Numbered from the stretch's first letter, positions 15,830 through 25,388 are shown. The stretch is 64,000 nucleotides of DNA from Maricaulis sp048269565 (GCF_048269565.1 NZ_JBLXIK010000002.1:619418-683417), one strand, 5' to 3'. Translations and numbers: made by a program. Notes: generated by a model from the letters alone, not told the origin.

Positions 15830-16906
15830 CTAGGCGGCGTCGATGGCGCCGCGGGCGAGCTGGTCAGCTTCGATGGATTTGAACAGGGCTTCGAAATTGC
15901 CTTCGCCGAAGCCTTCATCCTGCTTGCGCTGGATGAATTCGAAGAAGACCGGACCGATCGCCTTTTCCGAGAAGATCTGCAGCAGCAGACGCGGCTCGCC
16001 GCCTTCGGTGGTGCCGTCGAGCAGGATGCCGCGCTGGCGCAGCTCGTCGGCGGGTTCGCCATGGCCGGGCAGGCGGTCATCGAGCATGTCGTAATAGGTC
16101 GATGGCGGGGCCGGCATGAATTTGACGCCGGAGGCTTTCAGGCGGTCCCAGCACTCGATCAGGTTATCGCAGGAAAATGCGATGTGCTGGATGCCTTCGC
16201 CCTTGTATTCGCGCAGATATTCCTCGATCTGGCCGACTTTCTCGCCCTTTTCCTCGTTCAGCGGAATGCGGATCAGCCCGTCCGGTGCGGTCAGGGCACG
16301 CGAGACGAGACCGGTATATTCGCCCTTGATGTCGAAATAGCGGATCTCGCGGAAATTGAAGAGGTTTTCGTAGTAGTTCGCCCAGTAATCCATCCGGCCC
16401 TTGTAAACATTATGGGTCAGGTGATCGATCACATTGAAGCCGCAACCGGCCGGGTGCCGGTCGACGCCCTCAAGATATTCGAAATCGACATCATAGATCG
16501 ACTGCCCGTCTTCGAAGCGGTCGATCAGATAGACCGAGGCGCCGCCAATGCCCTTGATCGCGGCCAGGCGCAGTTCGCTGAAACCGGTCTTCATGTCAAT
16601 CGGTTCGGCGCCCTTGGAGACGGCCAGCTTGTAGGCCTTGCCGGCATCGCGGACGCGGAAGCCCATGCCGCAGGCCGAAGGCCCGTGCTCGGCAGCATAA
16701 TAGGCCGCCGGCGAATTGGGCTCGTAATTCAGGATCATGTTGATGCCGCCCTGGCGCCAGAGCTGGACGTCCTTGGTGCGGTGATTGGCGATATGGGTAA
16801 AGCCCATCGACGCCATGACCGGTTCCAGAATGCCTTTCTGCGGCGCTGTGAACTCAACAAATTCGAAGCCGCACAGCCCCATAGGATTTTCGAACAGATC
16901 GGCCAT
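15830..16906 (-). CDS. hppD: 4-hydroxyphenylpyruvate dioxygenase
   Basis: 358 residues, the normal bacterial length. It converts 4-hydroxyphenylpyruvate to homogentisate in tyrosine catabolism with non-heme Fe(II). The facial triad is intact: His162 (IDHLTHNV), His241 (GIQHIAFS) and Glu323 (VFFEFIQR), matching the spacing known from the Pseudomonas enzyme. C-terminal PPSTYY and EGGEPRLLLQIFSE are also typical. It precedes a VOC gene on the same strand and is divergent from a MarR-type regulator that likely controls it. Homogentisate dioxygenase and later pathway genes are not in this window. Confidence 0.97.
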   Translation of the reverse strand: MADLFENPMGLCGFEFVEFTAPQKGILEPVMASMGFTHIANHRTKDVQLWRQGGINMILNYEPNSPAAYYAAEHGPSACGMGFRVRDAGKAYKLAVSKGAEPIDMKTGFSELRLAAIKGIGGASVYLIDRFEDGQSIYDVDFEYLEGVDRHPAGCGFNVIDHLTHNVYKGRMDYWANYYENLFNFREIRYFDIKGEYTGLVSRALTAPDGLIRIPLNEEKGEKVGQIEEYLREYKGEGIQHIAFSCDNLIECWDRLKASGVKFMPAPPSTYYDMLDDRLPGHGEPADELRQRGILLDGTTEGGEPRLLLQIFSEKAIGPVFFEFIQRKQDEGFGEGNFEALFKSIEADQLARGAIDAA

Positions 16907-16992
16907 GAATTATCTCCCGGAATGAATGATGTGGCGGCCTGGAGCCCAGGCCAGCTTGCGGGTGGAGTATCATTATCGTTGCTATTGCGTCA

Positions 16993-17008
16993 AGTTGTGA
17001 AAACAACT
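16993..17008. promoter_or_regulatory. candidate MarR operator between hppD and its regulator
   Basis: AGTTGT-GAAA-ACAACT is a perfect 6-4-6 palindrome in the 113-base divergent intergenic region, 12 bases upstream of the regulator start. Size and symmetry fit a MarR-family dimer site and would allow control of both directions. Confidence 0.55.
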
Positions 17009-17019
17009 AATTTGCCGGT

Positions 17020-17553
17020 ATGAACCCGAACCAGACCTTCCCCGCCACGCGGCGTGTGCTCCAGCTTGATAGCTATTGGCCCTATCAGCTGACCGTGCTG
17101 GCGGATCATATTTCACGCCACACGGCGGCGATCGTTAAGCGGCATGCGGGATTGAACCTGTCGCAATGGCGCGTCATGGCGGCAATCGCCGAGCGACCGG
17201 GCCGCACTGCGGCCGAAGTCGTTGCGGTGACGCCGATGGACAAGGGGATTGTCAGCCGCGCGACCAAGGCCCTGCTCGAGGCTGGTCTGGTGGTGCGCAC
17301 GGCGTCGCAGGATGATGGCCGGATCAGCCATTTGCATCTGACCGATGGCGGTGAGACGATGTACCAGTCGCTGGTTCCGCGGGTCGAGTCCGTATCGATC
17401 CAGGCCCAGTCTGCCTTGGGCGCGCCCGAGCGCCAGCAGTTCGAGACCAGCCTGAAACGCCTGTCCGGCTTGCTGCTGCAGCTCGGTCCCGATGATCAAC
17501 CGGACGGGACAAATGCCCGTCAGGCCGCCATGGATGTGGATACGAATTCTTAG
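17020..17553 (+). CDS. MarR family transcriptional regulator
   Basis: 177 residues. The winged-helix core runs from LNLSQWRVMAAIAERPGRTAAEVV through MDKGIVSRATKALLEAGLVVR (recognition helix) to the wing DDGRISHLHLTDGGE. Flanking helices would form the dimer. It is divergent from hppD with a palindrome between them, so it probably represses tyrosine or homogentisate catabolism until an aromatic intermediate binds. HmgR-like naming would be premature. The ribosome site is weak, but the start Met gives a normal N-terminus. Confidence 0.88.
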   Translation: MNPNQTFPATRRVLQLDSYWPYQLTVLADHISRHTAAIVKRHAGLNLSQWRVMAAIAERPGRTAAEVVAVTPMDKGIVSRATKALLEAGLVVRTASQDDGRISHLHLTDGGETMYQSLVPRVESVSIQAQSALGAPERQQFETSLKRLSGLLLQLGPDDQPDGTNARQAAMDVDTNS

Positions 17554-17615
17554 CGCCTTGCGCCTAGGGATTGTGACGCAACGAGTCGCGATCAACAACA
17601 AAACGGAGTCCTGGT

Positions 17616-18791
17616 TTGTCGACCCGGAAATTTCTGATCCCTGTCATGCATCTGGCGCTTTGTGCCCTGCTGGCGGCGCTGACCGGCTTCATCGGCTACG
17701 GCATCCTCGTCGGTGCGCTTGAAACCGCCCAGGCCGAGCATCTGCAGGCCTATATCCAGGTGCGCTCAGAGCGTGAGGCGCGGATTTTCGAGGACGCCCG
17801 TGTGCTCAACCAGTCGGCCGAACTGGCCTTCCAGCGCCGTCTCGCATCCCTGCAGGGCCAGCCGGTCGAGGCTGAATTCGACCGGCTCTTCCCCCTGTAT
17901 GGCGATGGCACGCGCCGCAGTGCACCGGAATTGTTCGACGGCACCCCACTTCCCGGCGGCGATATTGTGTTCGGGGTGGGCGCCTTCCTCGCCAACGGCG
18001 ACGAGATGACCGAGACCGAGAAGCGCCGCTATCTGGCCGCCTTCCACACCATTCGCAGTGTCGGTGAGGCTTATCTCGGCCGCTTCACCAGCCTCTATTT
18101 CTTCACACCGGACCGGCGCATGGTGATCTTTGCGCCCGGTCGTGAGGACAGGTTGAGTTTCTATCGCGCCGACGCGCCGGCGGATTTCGAGCTGCGCGGC
18201 GATGAGGACGCGGCCCTGTTCGATTTGCACCTCAACCCCGACAGCGAAATGCAATGCACGCGCCTGTCGCGCTTTGTTTATTCCGATGGCGGTGACCGCG
18301 CCGCCAGCGCCTGCCGCCAGCCGGTGCGCGAGGGTGAGACTCTGTTGGGCGGTTTCGGCACTTCGATCTCGATGAATGAAACCCTTGCCTCGGCCCTGGA
18401 AACTCCGCCGGCCCATGGCGTCAACCTGTTGTACGACCGCAATGGTGATGTGATCTCGCGCGGTGCCGTCGCGCAATCGGCACAGCCGCACCCGGCCCTG
18501 CAGCCGGACGCGATCATGGCCCTGCTGCGCGCGGATCCGCGGCCATTCGGGGTGTTTGTGGTTCCCGGTGGTGCCAACATGATCGCCTTCAGCCGCATCC
18601 GCGGCCCGTCCTGGTATTTCGTCTCGGTCGTGGATCTGAGCGCGACGCGTGCGACAGCGCGCTTCTGGGCCTGGTGCCTGGCTGCGATGGTCCTGTTTGC
18701 GGCGTTGGGATTTCATGTCCTTCGGGCCGTGCTGGTTCGCGCCCAGCCAGCGCCGGGGAACCGATCCGCAGACGCGGCGGGCACCAATTAG
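17616..18791 (+). CDS. orphan periplasmic sensor-like membrane protein
   Basis: 391 residues from a TTG start at 17616, supported by CGGAG about 7 bases upstream. One membrane helix lies near residues 8-35 and another near 345-370. Between them is a ~300-residue extracytoplasmic region that looks like a Cache/PAS-type ligand-binding module (alpha-helical EAQ-rich stalk, then mixed beta strands such as TSLYFFTPDRRMVIFAPGRED and PSWYFVSVVDLS). After the second helix only a short tail remains; no HAMP, kinase, GGDEF or chemotaxis output domain is seen. It may signal through a partner or be a decayed receptor. The next gene is bipA, an unrelated neighbour. Confidence 0.75.
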   Translation: MSTRKFLIPVMHLALCALLAALTGFIGYGILVGALETAQAEHLQAYIQVRSEREARIFEDARVLNQSAELAFQRRLASLQGQPVEAEFDRLFPLYGDGTRRSAPELFDGTPLPGGDIVFGVGAFLANGDEMTETEKRRYLAAFHTIRSVGEAYLGRFTSLYFFTPDRRMVIFAPGREDRLSFYRADAPADFELRGDEDAALFDLHLNPDSEMQCTRLSRFVYSDGGDRAASACRQPVREGETLLGGFGTSISMNETLASALETPPAHGVNLLYDRNGDVISRGAVAQSAQPHPALQPDAIMALLRADPRPFGVFVVPGGANMIAFSRIRGPSWYFVSVVDLSATRATARFWAWCLAAMVLFAALGFHVLRAVLVRAQPAPGNRSADAAGTN

Positions 18792-18908
18792 CCGGCTGGC
18801 TCCGCCCCCTGCCCGGGCGGCGCTCATAGAAGATGCGGAATAAAGTCTGGCCATGCCGGGCTGGGCGGCGTATGAGGGCGCGCCTTTTCACCAAGCAGGA
18901 TTACACTC

Positions 18909-20741
18909 ATGAGCGCGTCCCTCGACAAGCTGCGCAATATTGCCATCGTCGCGCACGTCGATCACGGCAAGACCACCCTCGTTGACCAGCTGCTCAAGCA
19001 GTCGGGCACGCTGGGCGAACGCGCCAATACATCCGAACGCATGATGGACTCCAACGATCTGGAGAAAGAACGCGGCATCACGATTCTGGCCAAGAACACG
19101 GCCGTTACCTGGGGCGACTGGTCGATCAATATCGTCGACACCCCCGGACACGCCGATTTCGGCGGTGAGGTCGAACGCGTCCTCTCCATGGTCGATTGCG
19201 TGCTTCTGCTCGTCGACGCCGTTGACGGCCCGATGCCCCAGACCAGCTTCGTCACCAAGAAAGCCCTGGCGCGCGGCCTCAAGCCGATCGTCGTGATCAA
19301 CAAGGCCGACCGTCCGTCCGCGCGCCCTGACTGGGTGCTGGACCAGACCTTCGACCTGTTCGACCGCCTCGGCGCCACCGAAGAGCAACTCGACTTCCCG
19401 GTCGTCTACGCCTCGGCCCTGCAGGGCTGGGCCGCGAGCAATCCCGGCGAGATCGGCACCGATATGGAGCCGCTCTTCAAGATGATCACCGAGTTTACGC
19501 CCGAGCCGCCGGTCGACCGTGATGGTCCGCTGCAGCTCCAGGTCTCGGCGCTGGATTATTCCAGCTTCACCGGCGTAATCGGCATCGGCCGCATCGCCCG
19601 CGGCACGATCCGCAAGAACCAGCCCGTCACGGTCGCCAAGGCCGACGGCACGCAGCAAAAGGGCAAGATCCTGCAGCTGTACGGTTTTCACGGCCTTGAG
19701 CGCGTCGAGATCGATGCCGCCCAGGCTGGCGACATCATCACTTTCACCGGTATCGACAAGCTGAAAATCTCCGACACGGTCTGCGATCCGGAGCATGTCG
19801 AAGGCCTGCCCCTGCTCTCTGTCGACGAGCCGACCCTGTCGATGACCTTTCAGGTCAATGACAGCCCGTTCGCCGGCCGCGAGGGCAAGTTCGTCACCAG
19901 CCGCAATATCAAGGAACGCCTCGACCGCGAGCTGATCCACAATGTCGCGCTGCGTGTCGAGCAAATGGACGATGCCGACAAGTTCAACGTCATGGGCCGG
20001 GGTGAGCTTCACCTCTCCATCCTGATCGAGACCATGCGCCGCGAGGGCTTCGAGCTCGCCGTCGGACGTCCGCGGGTCGTGCTCAAGGATATCGATGGCG
20101 TGTCCTGCGAGCCCTATGAGAGCCTGACCATCGACCTGGAGGAAATCCACCAGGGCGGCGTGATGGAGAAACTCGGCCAGCGCCGCGCCGAACTGAAAAA
20201 CATGGTGCCGGACGGCCATGGCCGGGTGCGCCTGGACTATGTCATTCCGACGCGTGGCCTGATCGGTTTCCGCTCTGAATTCCTGACCCTGACTTCAGGT
20301 ACGGGCCTGTTGTTCCACAGCTTCGATCACTATGCCCCGCGCACCGAGGGCCGGTTCGGCCAGCGTCACAATGGCGCGATGGTCTCGATGGTCGATGGCA
20401 AGGTGGCCGGCTTCTCGCTGTTCAACCTGCAGGACCGCGGCAAGCTCTTCCTCGGTCACGCGGCGGATATCTATGAGGGCCAGATCATTGGCGTGAATGC
20501 CCGCGATGACGACATGGTCGTCAATCCGACCAAGGGCAAGAAGCTGACCAATATGCGCGCTTCGGGAACCGACGAGAATATCGTGCTGACGCCGCCGATC
20601 CGCGTCACGCTCGAATTTGCGCTGGAATTCATCGATGATGACGAGCTGGTCGAAGTGACGCCGCAATCCATCCGTATCCGCAAGATCTTCCTCAAGGAAT
20701 TCGAGCGCAAACGGGCCCGCACGGCGGCGGCCGGCAGCTAG
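18909..20741 (+). CDS. typA: ribosome-associated GTPase BipA/TypA
   Basis: 610 residues, the family length. All G motifs are clear: G1 AHVDHGKTT, G2 ERGITI, G3 DTPGHADF, G4 NKADRPSARPDW and G5-like YASALQGWA. EF-G-like domains II, III and V follow, then the BipA-specific C-terminal domain (TRGLIGFRSEFLTLT, VNPTKGKKLTNMRASG). It binds the ribosome and supports 50S assembly and growth at low temperature or stress. It is transcribed alone and ends before a strong hairpin at 20793. Confidence 0.97.
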   Translation: MSASLDKLRNIAIVAHVDHGKTTLVDQLLKQSGTLGERANTSERMMDSNDLEKERGITILAKNTAVTWGDWSINIVDTPGHADFGGEVERVLSMVDCVLLLVDAVDGPMPQTSFVTKKALARGLKPIVVINKADRPSARPDWVLDQTFDLFDRLGATEEQLDFPVVYASALQGWAASNPGEIGTDMEPLFKMITEFTPEPPVDRDGPLQLQVSALDYSSFTGVIGIGRIARGTIRKNQPVTVAKADGTQQKGKILQLYGFHGLERVEIDAAQAGDIITFTGIDKLKISDTVCDPEHVEGLPLLSVDEPTLSMTFQVNDSPFAGREGKFVTSRNIKERLDRELIHNVALRVEQMDDADKFNVMGRGELHLSILIETMRREGFELAVGRPRVVLKDIDGVSCEPYESLTIDLEEIHQGGVMEKLGQRRAELKNMVPDGHGRVRLDYVIPTRGLIGFRSEFLTLTSGTGLLFHSFDHYAPRTEGRFGQRHNGAMVSMVDGKVAGFSLFNLQDRGKLFLGHAADIYEGQIIGVNARDDDMVVNPTKGKKLTNMRASGTDENIVLTPPIRVTLEFALEFIDDDELVEVTPQSIRIRKIFLKEFERKRARTAAAGS

Positions 20742-20792
20742 ATCATTTCTGACCGGGGCGAGTTTCGCTTCCCCATCGGACAATCATGACAG

Positions 20793-20828
20793 GAAACGGC
20801 ATGGCGCGAACAGCTGCCATGCCGTTTC
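20793..20828 (+). terminator. terminator hairpin after typA
   Basis: A 13-bp perfect stem, GAAACGGCATGGC (20793-20805) with GCCATGCCGTTTC (20816-20828), and a 10-base loop lie 51 bases after the typA stop. It sits between convergent genes and may serve both. Confidence 0.65.
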
Positions 20829-20886
20829 TCTGTTCGGATGGGCGGGGAAGGCGGCGGCTCGATCGCCTTGCTTTGCGCCGTCCGGC

Positions 20887-22140
20887 TCAGGCGTCCGGAG
20901 TGGCCGGAGCTTCGGCCTTTCCAAGCAGGGGCTGCAAGCGGCGATAGCTCAGCGAGCGCCAGACCCATTCGAAGGGGCCGAAGCGGAAGCGGCTGAGCCA
21001 GAGCGGTGACCAGATCAATTGCAGCGCCCAGACCAGCAGGACCAGCTTGGCCTGGTCGATGCGCTCCACTGTGCCGTACAGGCCCAGGCCGGGTGCGCCG
21101 ACAAAGATGAAGCTCATGATCAGGGTCTGGGTCAGATAATTGGTGAAGGCCATGCGGCCGGTGGCGGCCAACACCTGAACCAGCCAGCCGGCCCGGCCGG
21201 ACTTGCAGATCAGCATGATGCCGGCGGCATAGCCGAGCGCCGCCAGCAGGCTGCCGGCGTAATTGCTCAGCCCGGATTGCCAGGCGGTTTCCAGCGCGAA
21301 ATTCGTCGCCAGCGCATGCTCGGAACTCCAGGCCGACAGGGCGAGCCCGAAGACAAGGCCGGGCACGCCGATCGCGAAATAGGTTCGCGATTTCAGTGTC
21401 GCCGACAGAAACCCGGTCTTGAACAGCGCCATGCCGATCAGCATCACGCCGAAAATACGGCCGCCAAACATGGTCAGGCTGGCGAACTGGGCGCCCGCGG
21501 CGGTGAGGGCGTTGTCGGGCAATTGCGCCAGATAACCGGCCTGGTTCGCCGCCACCGACGCGGCCACGATCTCTTCCGATACCCCCAGGATCGCCGGGTC
21601 GAAGCCCTTCATCGCCATCACGCCGTGAAACAGGCCGATGACCAGGACGCCGCTCAGGGCGATCAGGGCGAGGCCCCAGATGATCAGCTTGCCGGCCGAC
21701 CAGAAGCGCATCTTGACCGCGAGCATGCCGAACAGGGCATAGGGCACGAGAATGTCGCCATACCAGAGCAGATAGGCGTGCAGCATGCCGATCGCGAACA
21801 GCCACCACATACGACGGTAATGCAGGCTGGTGTCCTGGCTCTCGCCGACCATCAGCATGATGCCGGCGCCGAACAGGGCCGAGAAGATCGTGATGAATTT
21901 CATCGAGAACACGGTATGCCCGAGCGCCCAGACCTGGGCGTTCAGACCGGACATGTCCATATGCGCCAGCGGGTAATCATAGGCGCCAGGCACCATGGCA
22001 AAGGCCTGGACATTCATCATCAAAATGCCCAGCACCGCGACCCCGCGCAGCGCATCAATACCGGTCAGACGCTCGGTCGCCGGCGCGGCACTCATTGCGC
22101 GCCCGCCGGATTGTCGGATGAAACCCAGTGGCAATGGCAT
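20887..22140 (-). CDS. DUF418 family membrane protein (YeiB-like)
   Basis: 417 residues from the ATG at 22140, which has GGGGGA upstream; ATG at 22095 is an alternative that starts directly at the conserved MSAAPATERLTGIDALRG. The family hallmark is the N-terminal R-x-x-x-(I/L)D-x-L-R-G segment, followed by about ten membrane helices and the C-terminal DUF418 domain (GRMAFTNYLTQTLIMSFIF, WSPLWLSRFRFGPFEWVWRSL). The family resembles acyltransferase-3-type membrane proteins; its substrate is unknown. The downstream neighbour is typA, convergent. Confidence 0.9.
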   Translation of the reverse strand: MPLPLGFIRQSGGRAMSAAPATERLTGIDALRGVAVLGILMMNVQAFAMVPGAYDYPLAHMDMSGLNAQVWALGHTVFSMKFITIFSALFGAGIMLMVGESQDTSLHYRRMWWLFAIGMLHAYLLWYGDILVPYALFGMLAVKMRFWSAGKLIIWGLALIALSGVLVIGLFHGVMAMKGFDPAILGVSEEIVAASVAANQAGYLAQLPDNALTAAGAQFASLTMFGGRIFGVMLIGMALFKTGFLSATLKSRTYFAIGVPGLVFGLALSAWSSEHALATNFALETAWQSGLSNYAGSLLAALGYAAGIMLICKSGRAGWLVQVLAATGRMAFTNYLTQTLIMSFIFVGAPGLGLYGTVERIDQAKLVLLVWALQLIWSPLWLSRFRFGPFEWVWRSLSYRRLQPLLGKAEAPATPDA

Positions 22141-22292
22141 GTCGTATTCCCCCAGAGCTGCCGGTCATTGTGTTGACGGGAGACCGCCTTGGCAATGGCG
22201 CAGGGTAAACGGGGAGATGGCCGCGATTACGGTGGTGTTCCCCTCCCCCATGTTGGAGCGGGGTATCGCTCAATTTCCCGTCAGCCCCGCCC

Positions 22293-23594
22293 TCAGGCTG
22301 TTGCGGCGCGGCGTCGTCGCCGCCAGCGGCGCCGGGCCAGGCTTGCGGCAACAATGATCGTGATGAGGACGATAGCCAGGGCGCCGGCCAGGACCGTCAG
22401 GATCATGTTTTCGGCGATACCGGTGAAGCTCAACACATCGAGCTGGTGGCTTTGCCAGAACACCCATTCTCCAGCGATCCGGGTGGCTAGAGTGCGGTCT
22501 CCGGTTTCCAGGACAACAATACCGTCGCCGGTCGCCGGATTGTAGCGAACGGCCGAATTGATCGCCGGATCATTGCTGCCGTCATGCCCGGCGATGAAAT
22601 CTCCCTGGCCGTTTGGTGCGTAGAGAATCGTGCCCAGGCCCCAGATTTCGAGACCGAATTGCGAGGCCTCCGGTTGGCGCATCAGGGCAATGGTTCGGGG
22701 TTGAAGGATGTGGGGCCGGGTCGCGCTACTCGCCCCGGCTGCAAGATTTGACTGGAGAAATCGCACCATATCGGCGGTCGAGCTGTTGAGTGCGGTCGGG
22801 GCCAGCCCGGCGAAGCGATAGCGGAGCGCCTCGGTGCCATCGATATCATAGAGGGCGGCGCGATTGCCGTTATCGCTGACCTCGTCCAGATAGGTCGAGT
22901 TCTCCATGCCCAGCGGCTGAAAAACAGCGCGCTGCATATAGGTTTCGAACGCCTCGCCGGTGACGTCCTCGACCAGCAATTGCAGCAGGGTATAGCCACC
23001 GCCGGAATATTCGAATTGGGCGCCGGGCTCGAGATTGGCGCGGACCCGGCCGTCGGCGCCCGGCGAGGCGTCAGAAGCCTGGGTGAGCGATTCGGTCAGC
23101 GGCTGAATATCCTCACCCGGCGCAAACCCGCCATAACCCAGACCGTCAGTCAAACCGGCCGTATGGCTGAGCAGACGGCGCACTGTGACGCCGTCAGTGT
23201 CGAACTCGCCCTGCGGCAATTGCCAGCTGTGCAGATAGGTCGAGACCGGTGCGTCCAGATCGATGGTGCCATCCTCGACAAGCGCCATCACGCCGACTGC
23301 CGAAACCCATTTGCTCAGGGATGCGACCTGAAAACTGGTGTCGCGGTCAATGGGTGCGCCGATGGAGACATAATATTCCCCGACGACCTCACCATTCTCC
23401 AACAGGGCAAATCCAAGATTGCCATGATGCTCGGCGTCGATCATTTCGGTGGCGGCTCGCAGAAATTCGCTCACATCGCCCGGCTCGGCGATGGCGGTGC
23501 GCGTCCAGCCATACATGGTTCCGGTAAAAACGAGCGCAGCCCAGGCCGCAATTGCGATGGGGGCGGAGATGACAAGCAGAAGATAGTTACGCAT
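22293..23594 (-). CDS. membrane-bound serine hydrolase (beta-lactamase class C/PBP4* fold)
   Basis: About 433 residues from the ATG at 23594 (AGGGAC upstream); ATG at 23633 or 23648 are longer options. An N-terminal membrane segment is followed by the penicillin-binding-like domain with SLSK (Ser92-x-x-Lys95), YSGGGY as the second motif and HDGSN in place of KTG. A C-terminal membrane helix ends in a strongly basic tail (RRRWRRRRR). Members include D-amino-acid peptidases and esterases; beta-lactam resistance should not be assumed. It is divergent from the LytTR receptor gene, which may regulate it. Confidence 0.88.
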   Translation of the reverse strand: MRNYLLLVISAPIAIAAWAALVFTGTMYGWTRTAIAEPGDVSEFLRAATEMIDAEHHGNLGFALLENGEVVGEYYVSIGAPIDRDTSFQVASLSKWVSAVGVMALVEDGTIDLDAPVSTYLHSWQLPQGEFDTDGVTVRRLLSHTAGLTDGLGYGGFAPGEDIQPLTESLTQASDASPGADGRVRANLEPGAQFEYSGGGYTLLQLLVEDVTGEAFETYMQRAVFQPLGMENSTYLDEVSDNGNRAALYDIDGTEALRYRFAGLAPTALNSSTADMVRFLQSNLAAGASSATRPHILQPRTIALMRQPEASQFGLEIWGLGTILYAPNGQGDFIAGHDGSNDPAINSAVRYNPATGDGIVVLETGDRTLATRIAGEWVFWQSHQLDVLSFTGIAENMILTVLAGALAIVLITIIVAASLARRRWRRRRRAATA

Positions 23595-23740
23595 GGGCAC
23601 TGTCCCTATCGAGCCACGGGCTTCCTCTGACATGATCCGCGGCGGCACCTATTGTTTCAAGCGGCATGGGCTTCACTCCTCATTTTGGCTTTGTTGTGCG
23701 CCGCGAGTGCCCCTACCGCCTTGCCAGCGATAGCAAAAAA

Positions 23741-23773
23741 TGACGAACTGCTCGCATGGCTGACGAATTGCTC
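23741..23773 (+). promoter_or_regulatory. 20-bp-spaced direct repeat at the LytTR gene start
   Basis: TGACGAACTGCTC (23741-23753) recurs as TGACGAATTGCTC (23761-23773), one mismatch, with a 20-base period. LytTR-domain regulators bind paired direct repeats about two helical turns apart, so this is a plausible autoregulatory site. The second copy overlaps the first codons of the gene, and no ribosome site is visible. Confidence 0.4.
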
Positions 23774-25225
23774 ATTGCGAAAAACCTCTTTGTGAGATTC
23801 GTTGAAGCTTGCGTCGTCCTGCTTGTCGCCATCGCATTTCTGGCCTTGACCGGGCAGTCCGTCACACCGCGCGTCATTGATTCCGCCGTGGCCGTTGAGT
23901 ACCGCACGACGGCCCCGCTCGACCTGCAGTCAGCCTGGGGCGAGGCCGAAACACTCGGTCTTGTGGATCTGCCACATCTGCAAACGGACGCCTGGCTGCG
24001 GTGGTCGCCGGCTCGCGACCTCCCGCGCGATCGTCCATTGGCGGTCCAGATGGGTGGACCATTCTCCGCCGATGTCTATTTCAACGGCGTGCTGATCGGT
24101 TCGAAAGGTGTCCCGGGGCCCACGCCGGACCATGAGCAGGCTGGAGAAATCGACGGCTTGTTTGCCATTCCGTCCGGCCTGATAGGCGAGGAGGGTAATT
24201 GGGTCATGCTCCACTATTCGAGCCATCACGCGGGGTACCAGCCAGCCATTGTCTTCCAGACCCTGTCCATTTTGCCTTATCGTGACGATGCGCGGCGCCC
24301 CTTGCGATATTATGCGCCCATCATCCTTGTAGCGGGCGCATTGGCGGGCCTGATTTTGCTGGCCGCACATCTGTCGCGGGCCCGGAAATTCCCCGTGGGT
24401 CAATGGCTGATCATTGCATTGACAGGGCTGTTGATCGCGGGTGGCGCAGAAATATCCCGCGCGCTCATCAATTACCCCTATGACTGGCATCAACCACGAC
24501 AGGCTATCCAGCTCACAGGTTTTTTTGTCTTTGGCGCAGGTTTGTTGCGCCATGGTCTTTTGCGGTGGTCGGCTTCGGTCAAAGTGCTGCACCTTGTCTT
24601 CTGGGGCGCCATCTTGTTGGCCGCCATAGGGGTGTCGGCATCCAGCGGATACGATGCCCGGTCTTCCAATACCATTGGCATTCTGGTTGGCGCAGCCGGG
24701 CTCTGGTCGGTCTGGACAGGTGTCCGCACCGACCGTTTGGCCCTGTTGCTCGCACTCCCGCTGGTGGCAATCGCGGTCTATAGCCAGATATCACCCGGGG
24801 ATTTGCTCGACCGGGGCGCCTATTTGCTGGCAAGCATCCTGTTCGGTCACGCCCTGCTGCGACACGATTTTGTACTTGTCCCTTTGCCTGTAGAGGCCGC
24901 CAAGCCAAAAACCCTCGCGGTGACGGAAACCGGGCGTACGCGCTTTTTGCCGATCGACGCGATCCTGTTTCTGAAAGCAGCGGGCAATTATACCGAGATC
25001 CACTCAGTCAATGATGCGGTGACCCTGGACGGGCGTGGCCTCAGCCAGGTTTTGAATCATTTGCCCGAAACTTTCCAGCGTGTGCATCGATCTTGGGCAG
25101 TAAATCTCGATGCCGTGGAGGCGCTCCACAGCCATGAGGGTAGCCGATATGAAGTGAGTCTGACCGTTGGCCGGCAAATCCCGGTCGGCCGAAAACATGT
25201 GCGGACCTTGCGCGCACGGCTGTAG
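23756..25225 (+). CDS. 7TM receptor with C-terminal LytTR DNA-binding domain
   Basis: 489 residues. One N-terminal membrane helix (about 12-32) is followed by a ~150-residue periplasmic beta-rich domain (7TMR-DISM-like). About seven membrane helices then lie between residues 185 and 370, and a LytTR domain occupies about 385-489 (TRFLPIDAILFLKAAGNYTEIHS, FQRVHRSWAVNLDAVEALHS, VGRQIPVGRKHV). It would be a one-component regulator that senses outside and binds DNA from the membrane. The ATG at 23756 is used because no better start fits. Divergent orientation to the serine hydrolase suggests that gene as target. Ligand unknown. Confidence 0.88.
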   Translation: MADELLIAKNLFVRFVEACVVLLVAIAFLALTGQSVTPRVIDSAVAVEYRTTAPLDLQSAWGEAETLGLVDLPHLQTDAWLRWSPARDLPRDRPLAVQMGGPFSADVYFNGVLIGSKGVPGPTPDHEQAGEIDGLFAIPSGLIGEEGNWVMLHYSSHHAGYQPAIVFQTLSILPYRDDARRPLRYYAPIILVAGALAGLILLAAHLSRARKFPVGQWLIIALTGLLIAGGAEISRALINYPYDWHQPRQAIQLTGFFVFGAGLLRHGLLRWSASVKVLHLVFWGAILLAAIGVSASSGYDARSSNTIGILVGAAGLWSVWTGVRTDRLALLLALPLVAIAVYSQISPGDLLDRGAYLLASILFGHALLRHDFVLVPLPVEAAKPKTLAVTETGRTRFLPIDAILFLKAAGNYTEIHSVNDAVTLDGRGLSQVLNHLPETFQRVHRSWAVNLDAVEALHSHEGSRYEVSLTVGRQIPVGRKHVRTLRARL

Positions 25226-25388
25226 AGGGGCTGTCAGATGGTGAACGCGGTGTTCGCCAGCAACTCCGCCCCATACCCACATCTCAACTGGACGCTCCGC
25301 GCCCTTCACGCTAATCAATTCCCGACAAACCCGTTCTTCCAATACGCGCCGCCAGACCTTGCGCCGCGCCCAATCAGCGAGACCGATC

